From positions 4,807,001-4,871,000 of the forward strand of contig NC_087097.1 in assembly GCF_963855985.1 (NCBI RefSeq): DNA of 64,000 bases, given 5' to 3'. The notes under the pieces are model-generated. The model was not told where the DNA came from. It saw only the letters and a program-made list of their open reading frames with translations, and did no database searches. The DNA comes from Ostrinia nubilalis (taxonomy: Eukaryota > Arthropoda > Insecta > Lepidoptera > Crambidae). This document shows positions 11,546 to 22,990 of the stretch, piece after piece; within the stretch, counting starts at the first letter, position 1; every line of letters begins with the position of its first letter. Both the position numbers and the translations under genes were made by a program.

Positions 11546-13004
11546 GGCCTGCACTAGACGAAAATTCGATTACAAATTGCAGGGGACGCTGCAGTTAGGT
11601 TTACCGTCATCTTAGGACTAATTTGATTTAACCAGTTACATAATTGGTTTGATAAGTGAGTATTATCTGGGCTAATTGGATTCTGCGTACAGATATTTTC
11701 AATTCAATAGAAAAACTCTATCTAGGTTTTTTTTCTTCAAAGTTATTCAATTCTTTGGTTTTATCTCATTTTATTTACGTGGGGCCGATAAAATAACACG
11801 CATTCATTCGCTTTCAATCGAATTATTTTCGCAAATTTCAGCCGGCGTTCAACCGAGTCCGAGTCGAGGCAGAACCCTTTGTTTTATGTTTTTCCTATTC
11901 GAATATCATTCGTGAGGCTTTAACGACTGCCTCTCTACAAAAGTAAGCGGACAAATTGCTTCTAAAACAACAAAAGCCGACCGGAAAAATTCACAATCGC
12001 ACCGAATCATTAATCTCAGAAACAAATGGAAATCGGCCGACATCTGCTATACTCGGGGAAAAAAATGGCGGCCATAGCCGACAGTTGTCACGTTATTCTC
12101 GACGGGATTAATTAGAAATGCGATTAAAAGCAAACAAAACAGGGAATGGTGAACTTAAATTAATGAAAAATTACCACCCTCTGCGAGCCACTCGTCAACT
12201 CTTTTTTAACGGGTCGCTCCCGTGCATTAAGCGGCTTTAATTTGAATTCGAAATTAGAATTACGCGCGCTTTATAATTATTGTTTTTTTTTTGCTTTTTT
12301 TCGGCCAGTGACGCCTGATTTCTGATTCCGAGGGTTGATTATTCATTTTGGGAGCGTGCGAGTTTTGGAATTCCTATTCAATTTCACGGAATGAAACATG
12401 TCATTTTGGCTTTGTTTACTTTTGCGTACTGGATGCGAAACCTCATAATTAAATAGGTTACCCGACTGTAGAAGGAAGGATATTCATAAATATGAAAGAA
12501 AAAACATAATAATTACGGTCTCCTTTTATGTTAAAATTGCATTTAGTTAGTGCTTACTTGTGAACTTGGAGGTTATACCAAGCAGGTAAAAGATACTAAC
12601 TTCACAAGTAATATCGATGTAGAGTGATAGTAACAAAATTGAATCAAATTTTCTTTTTTGGACGACTATAGTAAAAATGTATCTACAAATATCCATCCAT
12701 TTTGAACTAGATAGACAGGCGCTACTTTTACTTTACAATATTCTGTTGCCGAGGTAACGTTGCAAAACCTCTCAAAAAGAAAAACATTTTAGACCTCATT
12801 TTCACAAAGAATTAACAATGCAGGATTACAACAAGTAATCGAGACACCCGGAGTGAGAGGGCCGGGAGTGGAGACGAGGGCCCTCCGGAGGAAGCGTTTT
12901 GTTGCGTGTATGACGTAAACAATGTGAAGGCAGGCGCGAAGACATGTATGTTATACTCATATGTTTATATTTTCTACTTACAGAAATACACTACACTATA
13001 GATT
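11546..13004. other. AT-rich non-coding stretch
   Basis: Nothing recognised. The 79-codon frame at 11676-11915 has no known motif. A GC-richer patch lies at about 12845-12900. Confidence 0.4.
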
Positions 13005-13191
13005 GTTTCATCCACGAAGACGCGCCCCACCATTCTTCCGATAATGTTTGAGTGTTATTGGTACACGCTAAATTATCCATGTGTGTACACGAACACTACA
13101 ATAATGACTCTCGGATTGCTCAGATCAAACTCCCCGTACCCCGCGCTTCCCTCGACCAGAAATTGGTGGGGCGCGTCTTCGTGGAGGAAAC
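13005..13191. mobile_element. Foldback element with near-perfect terminal inverted repeats
   Basis: Left gtttcatccacgaagacgcg and right cgcgtcttcgtggaggaaac form inverted ends. The inner 22 bp starting tccacgaagacgcgcccc are exact on both sides. About 187 bp, no coding capacity. Typical of a MITE. A family member elsewhere was not seen in this window. Confidence 0.8.
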
Positions 13192-13210
13192 GATCTAAGC
13201 TCTGCCCGCG

Positions 13211-13320
13211 TTTTTTTTTTCAGCCGAATGACGTCCGCTGCTGGACAAATGCCCAAGGATTTCCACAAAAACCGGTCCTGCACCTCCCGCAACCTTCACC
13301 AGATCGTCGGTCCACCAAGG
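13211..13320 (-). mobile_element. RTE-like LINE 3' fragment with poly-A tail
   Basis: The minus strand reads the conserved C-terminal segment of the LINE protein (a DDLVK-like to VQQ stretch, frame broken) and ends in a poly-A run (the T run at 13211-13220). An 8-bp direct repeat, tgcccgcg, flanks it at 13203-13210 and 13321-13328. Unlike other stubs here, its tail is poly-A rather than GAAC repeats. Confidence 0.75.
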
Positions 13321-13571
13321 TGCCCGCGACTACGCATGAAAATCGTTTGAATAATTTTTCCTGCTTTCGGAACATTTTTCATAGATCTGCTCTTATCGGT
13401 CATAGCGTGATAATATAAAATATAGCCTATAGCTTTTTTCGATTAATTGGCTATCCAGTACAAAAAGATGTTTTCAAATCGAACCAGTAGTTTTTTAGTG
13501 ATTAGCGCGTTCAACCAAACAAACTCTTCAGGTTCATTGATAACAAAATAGTCTCTTGCTTGGAAAGTTTT

Positions 13572-13690
13572 GGGTTGAGTTGCACCACCTTATTGAAGCC
13601 ATAACAATAACAAAACCGGTGCTTTTTGTATGTAGTGTGACAGATTTTTGACATTTGTTAAAATTAAAGTAAGATGGTGCAAGTCAGCTT
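13572..13690 (+). mobile_element. GGCTGAGTTGCACCA MITE, copy 1
   Basis: Ends ggttgagttgcacca and tggtgcaagtcagctt. The interior carries accggtg, a gtatgtagtgtgacag segment and tttttgacatttg. Diverged copy of a ten-member family in this window. Confidence 0.85.
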
Positions 13691-14776
13691 TAGTACTATT
13701 ATCTGCATACGTAGAGTCCACCTACTATTCACCCTGGCTATGGTCTATAAAGAAATAAAGATTAACGCATGCCATTATTCCTCTGGCGACATATACGCCA
13801 AGAATTACAAGCAATAAAGTAGGTAATTTCATTATTCGGTGTGTGTCATTAAATCACACATTATAGGGCATTTTCGCAAACGTTAAGCAAGTACAGAAGA
13901 TGCACTTCGTACATACTGGTGAAAACAACACGTAATAACACAATGGTGTATCAGTCACATTTAGTAGTGTCGAATCTCAATGAAAATACAAGCATGCTGT
14001 AGAGTAGTAGTAGTACAATGTAGTAGTACAATGTAGTAGTACAACGAGTAGTTAATTATTTTTAAATTGGGGACAAAAATTGGCACTACGAGTAAATAAA
14101 ATGCACGATAAAATTAAAAGGCATCATAAAGCTTTTTATGTCCCTTGCCTCTTCGTCCCTAATAGCATTCAAGATAATAATTACTTCTTTCAAAGAAAAT
14201 CACTGAATTCAATTAATTAACGTGATTTGACTCTAGTGGACTGAAAATGAATCATATTCATATTATTGTAAATGGTTTGCAGTAGTTTGCTTAGCCTTTA
14301 ACAAGCATTTTTTTATTAAACATGTTCATTAGTAGGTACTAAATGGACATAGAGCCATCTGCACTAGCATATCTATGATTTTACACTCCAGAGTTTCCTT
14401 GACCATTACGATTGTGTGCCTGTGATGTTTGAGCAATAAACTTTTGTTTCGCTATTACTACCTAGTTCAAAGAACTTGTGTCAACGCTAGTTTTATTCTG
14501 GTAGGGAATAATGACAAAGAGAAATTTCTCTTGCTCGTTTTAACCGCGACTATTCTGATGCGGTGATTATTGTTTGTTACAATCCAATTGGACGAACCAC
14601 ACTAGTTGGTGTGGAGTTGGAATGTTGGTGATGCGATTTTGTTTTTCGGAGTTTTGCAGAATTCGTCCAACTTGTTGGCCTCACAGTCGGATTCAAGGTA
14701 GCAGATCCCTTCATCTTAGCTGTCTTAAGAAGATAGCTTCGCTTTATGCATATTATACTCGTATCAAACTACTACT
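13691..14776. other. AT-rich non-coding stretch with a short tandem repeat
   Basis: About 14002-14053 is a short tandem repeat built on agtagtacaatgt. Otherwise nothing recognised. Confidence 0.45.
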
Positions 14777-14878
14777 CAACTTTCACTGGTTGGGTTTCAT
14801 TGGAGGCCAAGCCGTAGATCCTGGCTATAGTTACAGGAGTTTCAATGGTGGGAAAGTGTAGTGGGATATGTCCCGTCA
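14777..14878 (+). repeat. GGTTGGGTTTCATTGG repeat family, copy 1
   Basis: Contains ttcactggttgggtttcatt, gtagatcctggctata and ggatatgtcccgtc. Same family as 50830-50958, 51170-51244, 53551-53708 and 58211-58321. The 95-codon frame through it is a shadow of the repeat. Confidence 0.8.
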
Positions 14879-15412
14879 CTTTAACTGAGATATTACGTTG
14901 ATATGTCAAAAATTTTTGAAAAGTTGATGTCTGCATTTTTGCTCTAGCTAACTTTTACCCAGATTTTTCAGGATTAGTATAGGTATCCTCATATTTCACA
15001 CACTCAAAAAAGCTGGAAGCTTACAGTGCTAAAAAGTAGCCAAACAGATTCTGACTCGAAAATGCCATCGGCAGCCAAAACCGTCAACATTAGGCTTTCA
15101 CACCCCCGAAATTCCCACGGCACTGCCCGCGAATTACCCGCGCGCATTTACAAATATCGGTCAATTACCTGCAGATAACAATTATTGAAATCGGTTTCGC
15201 TCTCGTCGGCAAGCTAAATATAATAATAGAGACAGTTCGGCCTCACTCCGGCGAGGGACGCGCCCGGGATCGCACCTATGGCGGGAAACTACTACGCTTT
15301 AAAACAGGGGGCGTAGTGCGAGTTTACGTCAAACGCATTCGATAAAAAGTGACATTAAATGTACGACGGATTTTACAGCGCCCCTAGCGGAAACTTTTAA
15401 GAACTAAAATCA

Positions 15413-15533
15413 TCATCATCATCATCATCATCTCAGCCATAGAACGCCCACTGCTGAACATAGGCCTCCCCCAATGCTTTCCATGTTGCCCGGTTGGTAG
15501 CGGCCTGCGTCCAGCGCCTTCCCTCTACACTAA
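15413..15533 (-). mobile_element. RTE-like LINE 3' end with (ATG)n tail and 11-bp target duplication
   Basis: The minus strand encodes the LINE C-terminus (frame over cgctggacgcaggccgctac) and ends in a TGATGA tail (the catcatcat run at 15413-15432). The 11-bp repeat aactaaaatca occurs at 15402-15412 and 15534-15544. Same subfamily as 47415-48596. Confidence 0.85.
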
Positions 15534-15618
15534 AACTAAAATCAAACAATGAACAAAATCTTCATATATTTTTAACGCGCTCGCTAGTGACGACGTTTGA
15601 TGTAAACTCACACTAAGC

Positions 15619-15905
15619 CCTCTGGTGTACGGTCGACAGCAGTTGGTTTTGTTGGAAAATGACATGTATGACAACTGCTTATGGTCTGTTTAACTATTTT
15701 CAGACTAGATCATGCTAGATCCTTCTGTACCATAATGCTGAATCGCACCTAACGCGGATTCGCGAAACTCTACGCTTTAAACCTGTACAGTTTTACAGCA
15801 TGTCAGACTGTTTTGCTGGGAAATGACACCAATGAATAGTCCTTGACTAGTTAGTAAGTTGGACTGTACTGACTAGTTTATGATAGATCCTTATGGACCA
15901 CTAAG
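15619..15905. repeat. Degenerate direct repeats
   Basis: The segment at about 15630-15720 (gttttgttggaaaatgacat, gactagatcatgctagatcc) resembles about 15795-15900 (gttttgctgggaaatgacac, gactagtttatgatagatcc). Divergence is high and unit limits are unclear. Confidence 0.5.
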
Positions 15906-16319
15906 TTGAACTCTTATCATGTTCAATTCGCAAGTAGTTGAACTCCGAAACCTTTCTCAGTGGCAGGCTTTGACTTTATTTTTAGTTCGATACTTAACAC
16001 ACTACATGATCCCTTGCTTAACGTAGAACTACTATTTTTTCATAATTGACGCCGCATGATACAGAGAGCCCACGTAACGGGAATGGATGCAAAAGAGCAA
16101 AGAAGTTGCATATTATCTTACTTTTATTACTTTCCCAGGCGACAGTATTTTATTAGGCAGGTGTTGCACCTAAAAACGCGACAAGTGACCCCTCTGTCAA
16201 ATGCAAGCTGCACTAAACACGGCTCAATACAATCTGGCACCAAGGACGGCAACCTGACCATAGTTACCAACCACCTGGTCAGATGTCGTCGGCCTTGATA
16301 CCAACCCTTTCATAATTCC

Positions 16320-16998
16320 ACGATTCAAGACTGTCACGTGACTCGACTTTCCATAGTTTATTTCTTAACCCTTCACTCTCTCAGTTAAATCGAGACTAAC
16401 CAGTTGGATACAACGTGTCTACGTCTACCAACCTTTTCATACAAGTTCCACAATTAAAACTCATAAAAAACACCAATTCATTATCTGTATTAGATTAGAT
16501 ACTTATGCCCGTTTTCACCATCAATCCCTAATTTTTAAGTGACCCCCATGACAGCAAAATTCCTGTTATTTGTCACTTAAAAATTAGGGATTGATGGTGA
16601 AAACGGGCATTAGGCTCTCAAAGAGTACCTATTTTACACGTCCCAACCCTCCCAATGCTTCGGGACAATGATATGGACCAGTGCTGAGAAGAAGCAGCGC
16701 AAGAAACCCAGTTACTTATTGATTCAAGACTTTTTGTCACATGACTCAATCTTCTACGTTTATTCCTTAACCCTTTACACCCAAGTCGAGACGGTAACCA
16801 GACGATTATAATATACGAACGACAGCACGTCAAGCAAGCATCTTAAGTAGATGTATTAGGGGAGATATTTCATATCATAAAAGTTTTACGACTCAAGACA
16901 GTCTTGTCACGTGATTCAACCTTCTACTGTTTATTCCTTAACCCTTAACAGCCCGAGTTGAGTCGAGTCGAGACGGTAACCAGACGGTTACACCATAC
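16320..16998 (+). repeat. Three dispersed direct repeats of about 90-110 bp
   Basis: Copies at 16320-16410, 16721-16817 and 16889-16998 share gattcaagac, gtcacgtga, tttattccttaaccctt and gagacggtaaccag in order (the last best in copies 2 and 3). They are interrupted by unrelated sequence and by the MITE at 16506. No terminal inverted repeats or coding capacity seen. Confidence 0.75.
16506..16609. mobile_element. TGCCCGTTTTCACC MITE, copy 1 (near-perfect hairpin)
   Basis: Arms beginning tgcccgttttcaccatcaat are exact inverted repeats (16505-16542 against 16573-16610). A TTA duplication flanks it at 16503-16505 and 16610-16612. The TTA target fits PIF/Harbinger-type MITEs. Copies 2 and 3 are at 30616 and 51422. 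Confidence 0.9.
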
Positions 16999-19900
16999 CT
17001 ACGTCGCGGTGTGCAGTCGATCCCGAATTCCAGGCGCGTTAATAATGTACCGTCATTTGCGGGCGTTACCGGGTTAACAATATTTTCGCCGGTTGAATCG
17101 GCCCGTGTCGTGTGGCGCTCCACACGCGGGTACAGACAGCGACAGAAGTCAATGTGGATTTAAGGGATTGGTAGGGTTGATATGACGTGCATGGAGAAAA
17201 TTAATAATTGTATTTGAAACTCAATGTTAAGAAGATAGAGCAAGAGTACTTAGTTATTACAAAGTAGCACCTGTTAACACTGTATAAGATGCTAAGAATG
17301 TTTGGCTATTACATTTGTTTATGTGAATGTAGGTAGTCTTTAAGAGAAAATAATTCCGATCCAATTCTGTGTAATAATGTGTCCGATAAGTCCTACTGCC
17401 TAATTTAAGTTATTGACTGTTGTGAATCCTACTAATATTATAAATGCGAATTAAACAATATTTTTAGCTCATTGTGGATTCATGAAGATTTTTAATTGTT
17501 AAAGAATACATAAAAAATACTTAAAGAAAAACAGCAATCATCATCACATCATTGTCGGATTCTAGAGATTTTAAGGCAGAATATTTTATTCCTCAACACC
17601 ATAACATTTCAGTTGTTAACCAACAAACAAAAGAAAATCATCATTGACCGTCCCAATGACGAACAATCCGTAAACCTTTTCCCACTGACTGTACACCCAT
17701 TGATAATGGAATATTTGGGTGCTGATGATGATACTCGCTTTCGTTTAATGAATGTGCGATGACTCCGTCACAACTGGCGGCGACTGTACGGAATCAATGC
17801 GTTCATTGATGCCGCGGTTTAAATACTACAAGTTGCGATAGTTTTTGGCGGGCACAGTTAGGGTTGAATGCAGTGGGCGTAATACGAATTCGTAATATAG
17901 CCATTGTTTTAGTTACATAGGAACTATTGTAATAATAAGTATTGCGAAGATTTAGTTACTTTACGCTACCATCCAGTGCTCTAGCACGAAAAACTTTCGA
18001 CTTCGAATCGTTTGCGCATTCGAATCGCCATCAAAAGATTTAGTATGAAAACTTAAATAGAGCCCCTCTGAAAGTGACGAAAAGTGAACTCAGTGAGAAA
18101 CTAATTTTAACAATAAAAATTGTCACGTTTTCGTTGAATTCGAAGGCTAAGTATCGAATTTTATCGAATACGCAAACGATTCGAAGACGAAAGTTGTTCA
18201 AGTTAGAGGTACAGAACTACTGCCAACTGGCCAGGTGTGACGTGTTTCGGCCGAAATCAATGTCCATTGACGCCGGATAGTGCGTGCCGGGTAATTCGCG
18301 TAAAACTACGTACGCAAATATGATGACTATTAAGGGCATTCTGCACGCAATATTTGCAATCAATTGTTATTGTAACGTCATCGATATGAATGGGGTGTTT
18401 ATTGTTATCGGTTTTGGGACAATATCTGTATGTATTTACATCTGGACATCTGATTTTATATTGTTAAAGGCTGCGATTATAAATTGATAAAGTGTATTTT
18501 AGTTGTGACTTTTACCACAGAATAATAATAAGTACTACGTACAGAAGTTTTACTTCGCGAAGGTATTTAAAAAAATGTATGCTCAATGTCATTAACAATA
18601 TGGTGTAATTTAGCCTGTCTCAAGAGTCAAGCACCATTTTGTTGACAAACGTCAGTGATCGGCACTGCGCCGAAGCTATAGGGCTGACTTAGGTAAAATG
18701 ATGTGACGTGAGGTGCCAAACTGCGGAAAATGGCGGAGGAAATACATGATTTAGCATGAATTATCATGAATAATATTGACTACTTATTTACCTCTCAGTG
18801 TCTTGAGGCAACTTAAAAAAGTACATTCTGTGTTTTTATTATTATTTAGGCAGTTAAATACTGCACAGTATTTAGTACACAATTTTCTTTATTTTCTTCC
18901 ATCATACACAAGAATACGCGTGCGTGAGTCAATATTCGCTCGTATGTGAGGCCTTGTCGAATAGTATCCTCTAGGTGGGCCATCGTGCGTGTTTTGTTTT
19001 CGATGTAAACTCGCGGAGATGAACAGGCCTGCTTTTACTAAATATCACCGTAACCAATTTTCGCAAGGTGTGCAGCGTAGAGCGTTAGGTTTCTTTGTAG
19101 TCTTATAAAAGAGCAATTTAAAGCGTTTCTACAGCCTGTTATCTTTAGGTCATAAAGCTGCTTAATACTTGCAAAATTAGCGCTTTCTTTTGCTGAAGTC
19201 ATCGCCTTTTTGTACAATACAAAAGCTACAATATGGTATTTTTTTTAATAACATCAATTACACCAACTTGCTATGGGTAAAACACTAGATTTTACCTTTA
19301 ATGCACCGTTTCAAAGCCCAAAAAACTCAAACTTTAAAATACCCACATCCATCCAGCAAAACCCAAACAAAAACAGAAACACCTGCAAAATTGAAACCGC
19401 GAGTAGTAATGGCGATCATCGCACGCACACAGCGATGACGATTGACGATCAATGACTTTCATTGATGACGCGGCGCGGTGTGCGTGCACTATCCTGGATG
19501 TATGTGATAGTAGCCACTATCGAGTAGTTTTACGCCGGTTTCGGTCGTCAGTTTTTCTGCCGCAGGTGTATGAAAGTTTTTTCTATATAACTTATACAGG
19601 TTGATTTTGTAATCAGTGTCCCAATTTTTAGAAGCGAATTTACTTCGTTCGTAGAAAAATACGTACATTATGTACAAGTAATTGCAAAGCTTAATAGACA
19701 TAATGGCGTCCGAAAATAAGCCTTAATCTTTAAAACTTAAGATATGGACACCCGTGAAAAAGATTTTCAATGTTTTTTTTGCGAAAAATACCACGATTAA
19801 AAATAATTAAGATAAAGTTTTATTGTTAAATTGTTCTATAGAGCTTAATAAAAAATGTGGATACTGTTAACAAAGTCACCCTGTATTAAGAGGAAACACA

Positions 19901-21179
19901 AGGGCCATACAAACATAGTCTGTTTTCTCACTGGATAATACCGGTAGAGTCATATTTGAAAAAATATTTTACCTTAGAACCATACATTACCCTTGATGAA
20001 CATAGCCGGTATCTTTTATGATATTCGCTGATATTTTTTTATTTTTTTTAATACTATAATAGTAGCGAGAAACATAGTTATTAACTTGATCTGTTTCTAG
20101 AAATTAACTCTACATTAGGCTGTTAGGTTTATTTCACACACAAGGGATGTGTACGACTCACAATCATTTAACTGTTAAATCTTTTTAAGCCCTTTTCGAA
20201 ATAATCATTCATCGTTAACCATTAAAGCACTTTGGCAAGAACAAAAAAGATTTCACGAATCGTGACTATAAATACACACAAAAGATTTCAACCTTTCCCT
20301 ACTAATATAAGCTACTATTCGTTTCAATACAATCATAAAAATTGCTCATCCATAAAATTCTTAATAATAATGTATATTAACTATACTTGACCGGCGAATA
20401 TAGACTCTATGGGTGTACTTATAAAGGTAATACTAGCGTGATAAAGTTTACTATTCATTAGTAACTTGATCAAAGGGTTGGCAAATCCAGCTCCTATTGT
20501 GAATGGTCACGCGTCAACTTAGTATTACGTGTAATTATGTGTTTTTATGTTTCCGTTGCCATAGAAATTAATACGGCGCTTAAATAAAGGATTTAATAAG
20601 TCATGCATATGTCTCAAAGGATGGGAGGTCCTAGCTATTGATGATCATGTTTTGTAAACAGTTTTGTGACATGTTTTTTACCCTATTGGGTTCTGTCTTT
20701 GTACACATATAAAAAGCCAAAAATAATTTTGAGATATACTTTTTATTTTAATATTGATTAACCCTTTGACTGCGAGTGTGTCACAAACTAAGGACAAATT
20801 GTGACGTCAATTTACATTGCGATATTTATATATTTTTTACAGTCAACGTGCTAAAATTACTTTCAATAATTAAGATACTATAATGTTTATTCAATTTGAA
20901 TTGCGAGATCCAACAATTTAAATTTACGTAAAATATGTTTATAAAACTTTTAATCAAAATTTCCGAACGAGCATGTTAATAGTTCCAAGTGTATTGGATT
21001 GTACAGTAAATAATACTTAAATAGTTCGCAAATTTTAATTAACTTGCAATTTAATTATTTTGTTTCGGGACTTAATAACTCTTTTGTATCGTGTTATCGA
21101 GGGAAAGTAATGGAAAAGTATGCTTGCTAATATTACAAAAATAACAATAAATTGAGGTGTTCTCATGCTATAGCATTCA
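16999..21179. other. Long AT-rich stretch without recognised genes
   Basis: Frames at 18074-18280, 18284-18487, 19273-19455 (+) and 19489-19701 (-) are 60-70 codons with AT-driven composition and no recognisable motif. No MITE or LINE remnant of the families seen elsewhere was found here, so this is one of the cleaner parts of the window. Confidence 0.4.
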
Positions 21180-21330
21180 AGTTCGAAGCGTGCGGGGCAT
21201 ATACCGTGACACCCAAAGTGACCAAAAAGTTGATAACACAACCTTTTCCAATTGTAACAAAGACATAAGTGCCACTTGTGGTCTAAACTGAATAAATATT
21301 TTTGATTTTGATTTTTTGATTTTGACGTGT
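21180..21330 (+). repeat. Probable LINE 3' end with TTTGAT-rich tail
   Basis: gccacttgtggtctaaactg, aataaatatttttgattttg and a repeated gattttga tail resemble the 3' ends of non-LTR elements common in Lepidoptera. No reverse transcriptase frame precedes it. Family not certain. Confidence 0.45.
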
Positions 21331-22877
21331 TGCGATCTTTTTGGCTACTTAGGATGTCACGAACTATTTGACGCTAACTGTACGTAGCAGCGTCTGTTCG
21401 AAGTCAAAATTCTGTAACACAAACATAATTATCATTAACCCAAAAAACGCCGAAAATGAAACGCCAAAACCAACCCCGGACAGATCAAAAAGGCCAGCGG
21501 TGACATCTCGTAATACCAATTCTAATTACGCTTAATGTCCACTGTTATTTTTTCGACTTTTAATGCTCCGCCATAAAAAGATAATCACAAAAATAATTGA
21601 AACGAAATAATAAAGGAGGAGGGAGAGCGGGCGGCGATTAATGACGTGGGGGGAGGGGGATAGTCGGCACATTACGACCTAAATAATCAACATAATTACA
21701 CTTTTTACCTCGCTTCCCCCTTTTTACCCTAATAAGTGGCGGTGAAAAGATTCTCTATTCAGATCGTTCGTAAAAGGATAGTTAATGCTCGGTTCAAGTT
21801 TTTAATGCCTTTTAGGTGACGGTGGGTTATTTATCTTTTATTGTCGACACAATTTGCGGGAGTTGAAATAGTTTGCGTTATCATTGCACGTCAAAAGCAG
21901 GACCATAGATAGCACTGGGCTTTCGGTGCGTGTTGACATTTAGGCAGTAGGTACCTTCTTGGCAAATGAAATAAAACAAATGCCCAGACCTTTGCTGAAA
22001 TTAAATGTACTGTAGACAGAGCGGATGCATGTTACTAAAACCTAAATTGATTTTTTTAATCAATGAAAAGGTAATAAAAAATAAGTTGACAGTAGTAATT
22101 AAAGCTACAGTAATTGCCATTTTTCATGAATTAATTATATCTACATAATTGCAGAATAAAAGATCCTTGAGTATGTTGCAAATAATAGAAATGTTCATTT
22201 TCAAACAAGAATAAAACACAATTCCTCACCACATTCACATTTAATCGCTTTTGTAATCAATACGTCGTAATTACAAATATCATGCAATCATGTTCGAGCA
22301 AAGGGTTAACTCCACCGGCCTACAAGGCTGCGTCGAGCGGAGTTAGCGCCCTTCTGTCTAAGAATCGGTATATAATTAGAGATAATGAGACCCTATTCAA
22401 ATGTCCGTCTGGATCCTTCGATGCGCGCGGATGGGCGAAGAATGGATGTGACAGTTTTAAAGTTTTTAACCCTTAGATCGGCCAAGCAATTTTTTTTATT
22501 GGATCTTTTTACGGTGCAGAATAATGTTGTAATGCGATAAATATTTTCAAGTCTGAAACTCACAAGAAAATTGGCAGAACCTACTTTATTTAAAAATGAC
22601 ACAACTGAATGCAATGTGATTAATGTAGAGATGCAAATATTTTGATAGGAATAAGAGTATTTTGGCCAGATTAATGGTTTGAAATTTTCAATGCAATGTG
22701 TCATTGGTCATAATAGCGTCATCATGCAAAGAAACATCATAATATTATCAAAATCATCAAAATTTAATATCAAATATCATCGTAATTAAAGATGAATTGG
22801 TAGATGTCACCAACACCTGATACGTACAAATTAAGTCATTAAAAAGTGTTTTGCATTTTCCAATCATTTATTGTATA
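21331..22877. other. AT-rich non-coding stretch
   Basis: A 103-codon minus-strand frame at 22393-22704 and a 64-codon plus frame at 22282-22476 overlap each other. Neither has a recognisable domain. Nothing else identified. Confidence 0.4.
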
Positions 22878-22990
22878 GTTGTTGCAACTCACGATGGCGA
22901 GTGAGCTTTACTTGTGTGTGTACGTGTACATACATGCACATAAGCCCACCACAAATGTAAAGCTCACTCGCCTTCTTGAATTGCAACAAA
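22878..22990. mobile_element. GTTGCAACTCAC palindromic MITE, copy 1
   Basis: Left gttgcaactcacgatggcga and right ctcgccttcttgaattgcaa form inverted arms. The interior is GT/AC-rich. Homologous to 37829-37982. Confidence 0.8.

Noticed and set aside
19740..19885. Possible mariner-type end (caccctgtat)
   Set aside because: Only a short word match and no convincing inverted partner.
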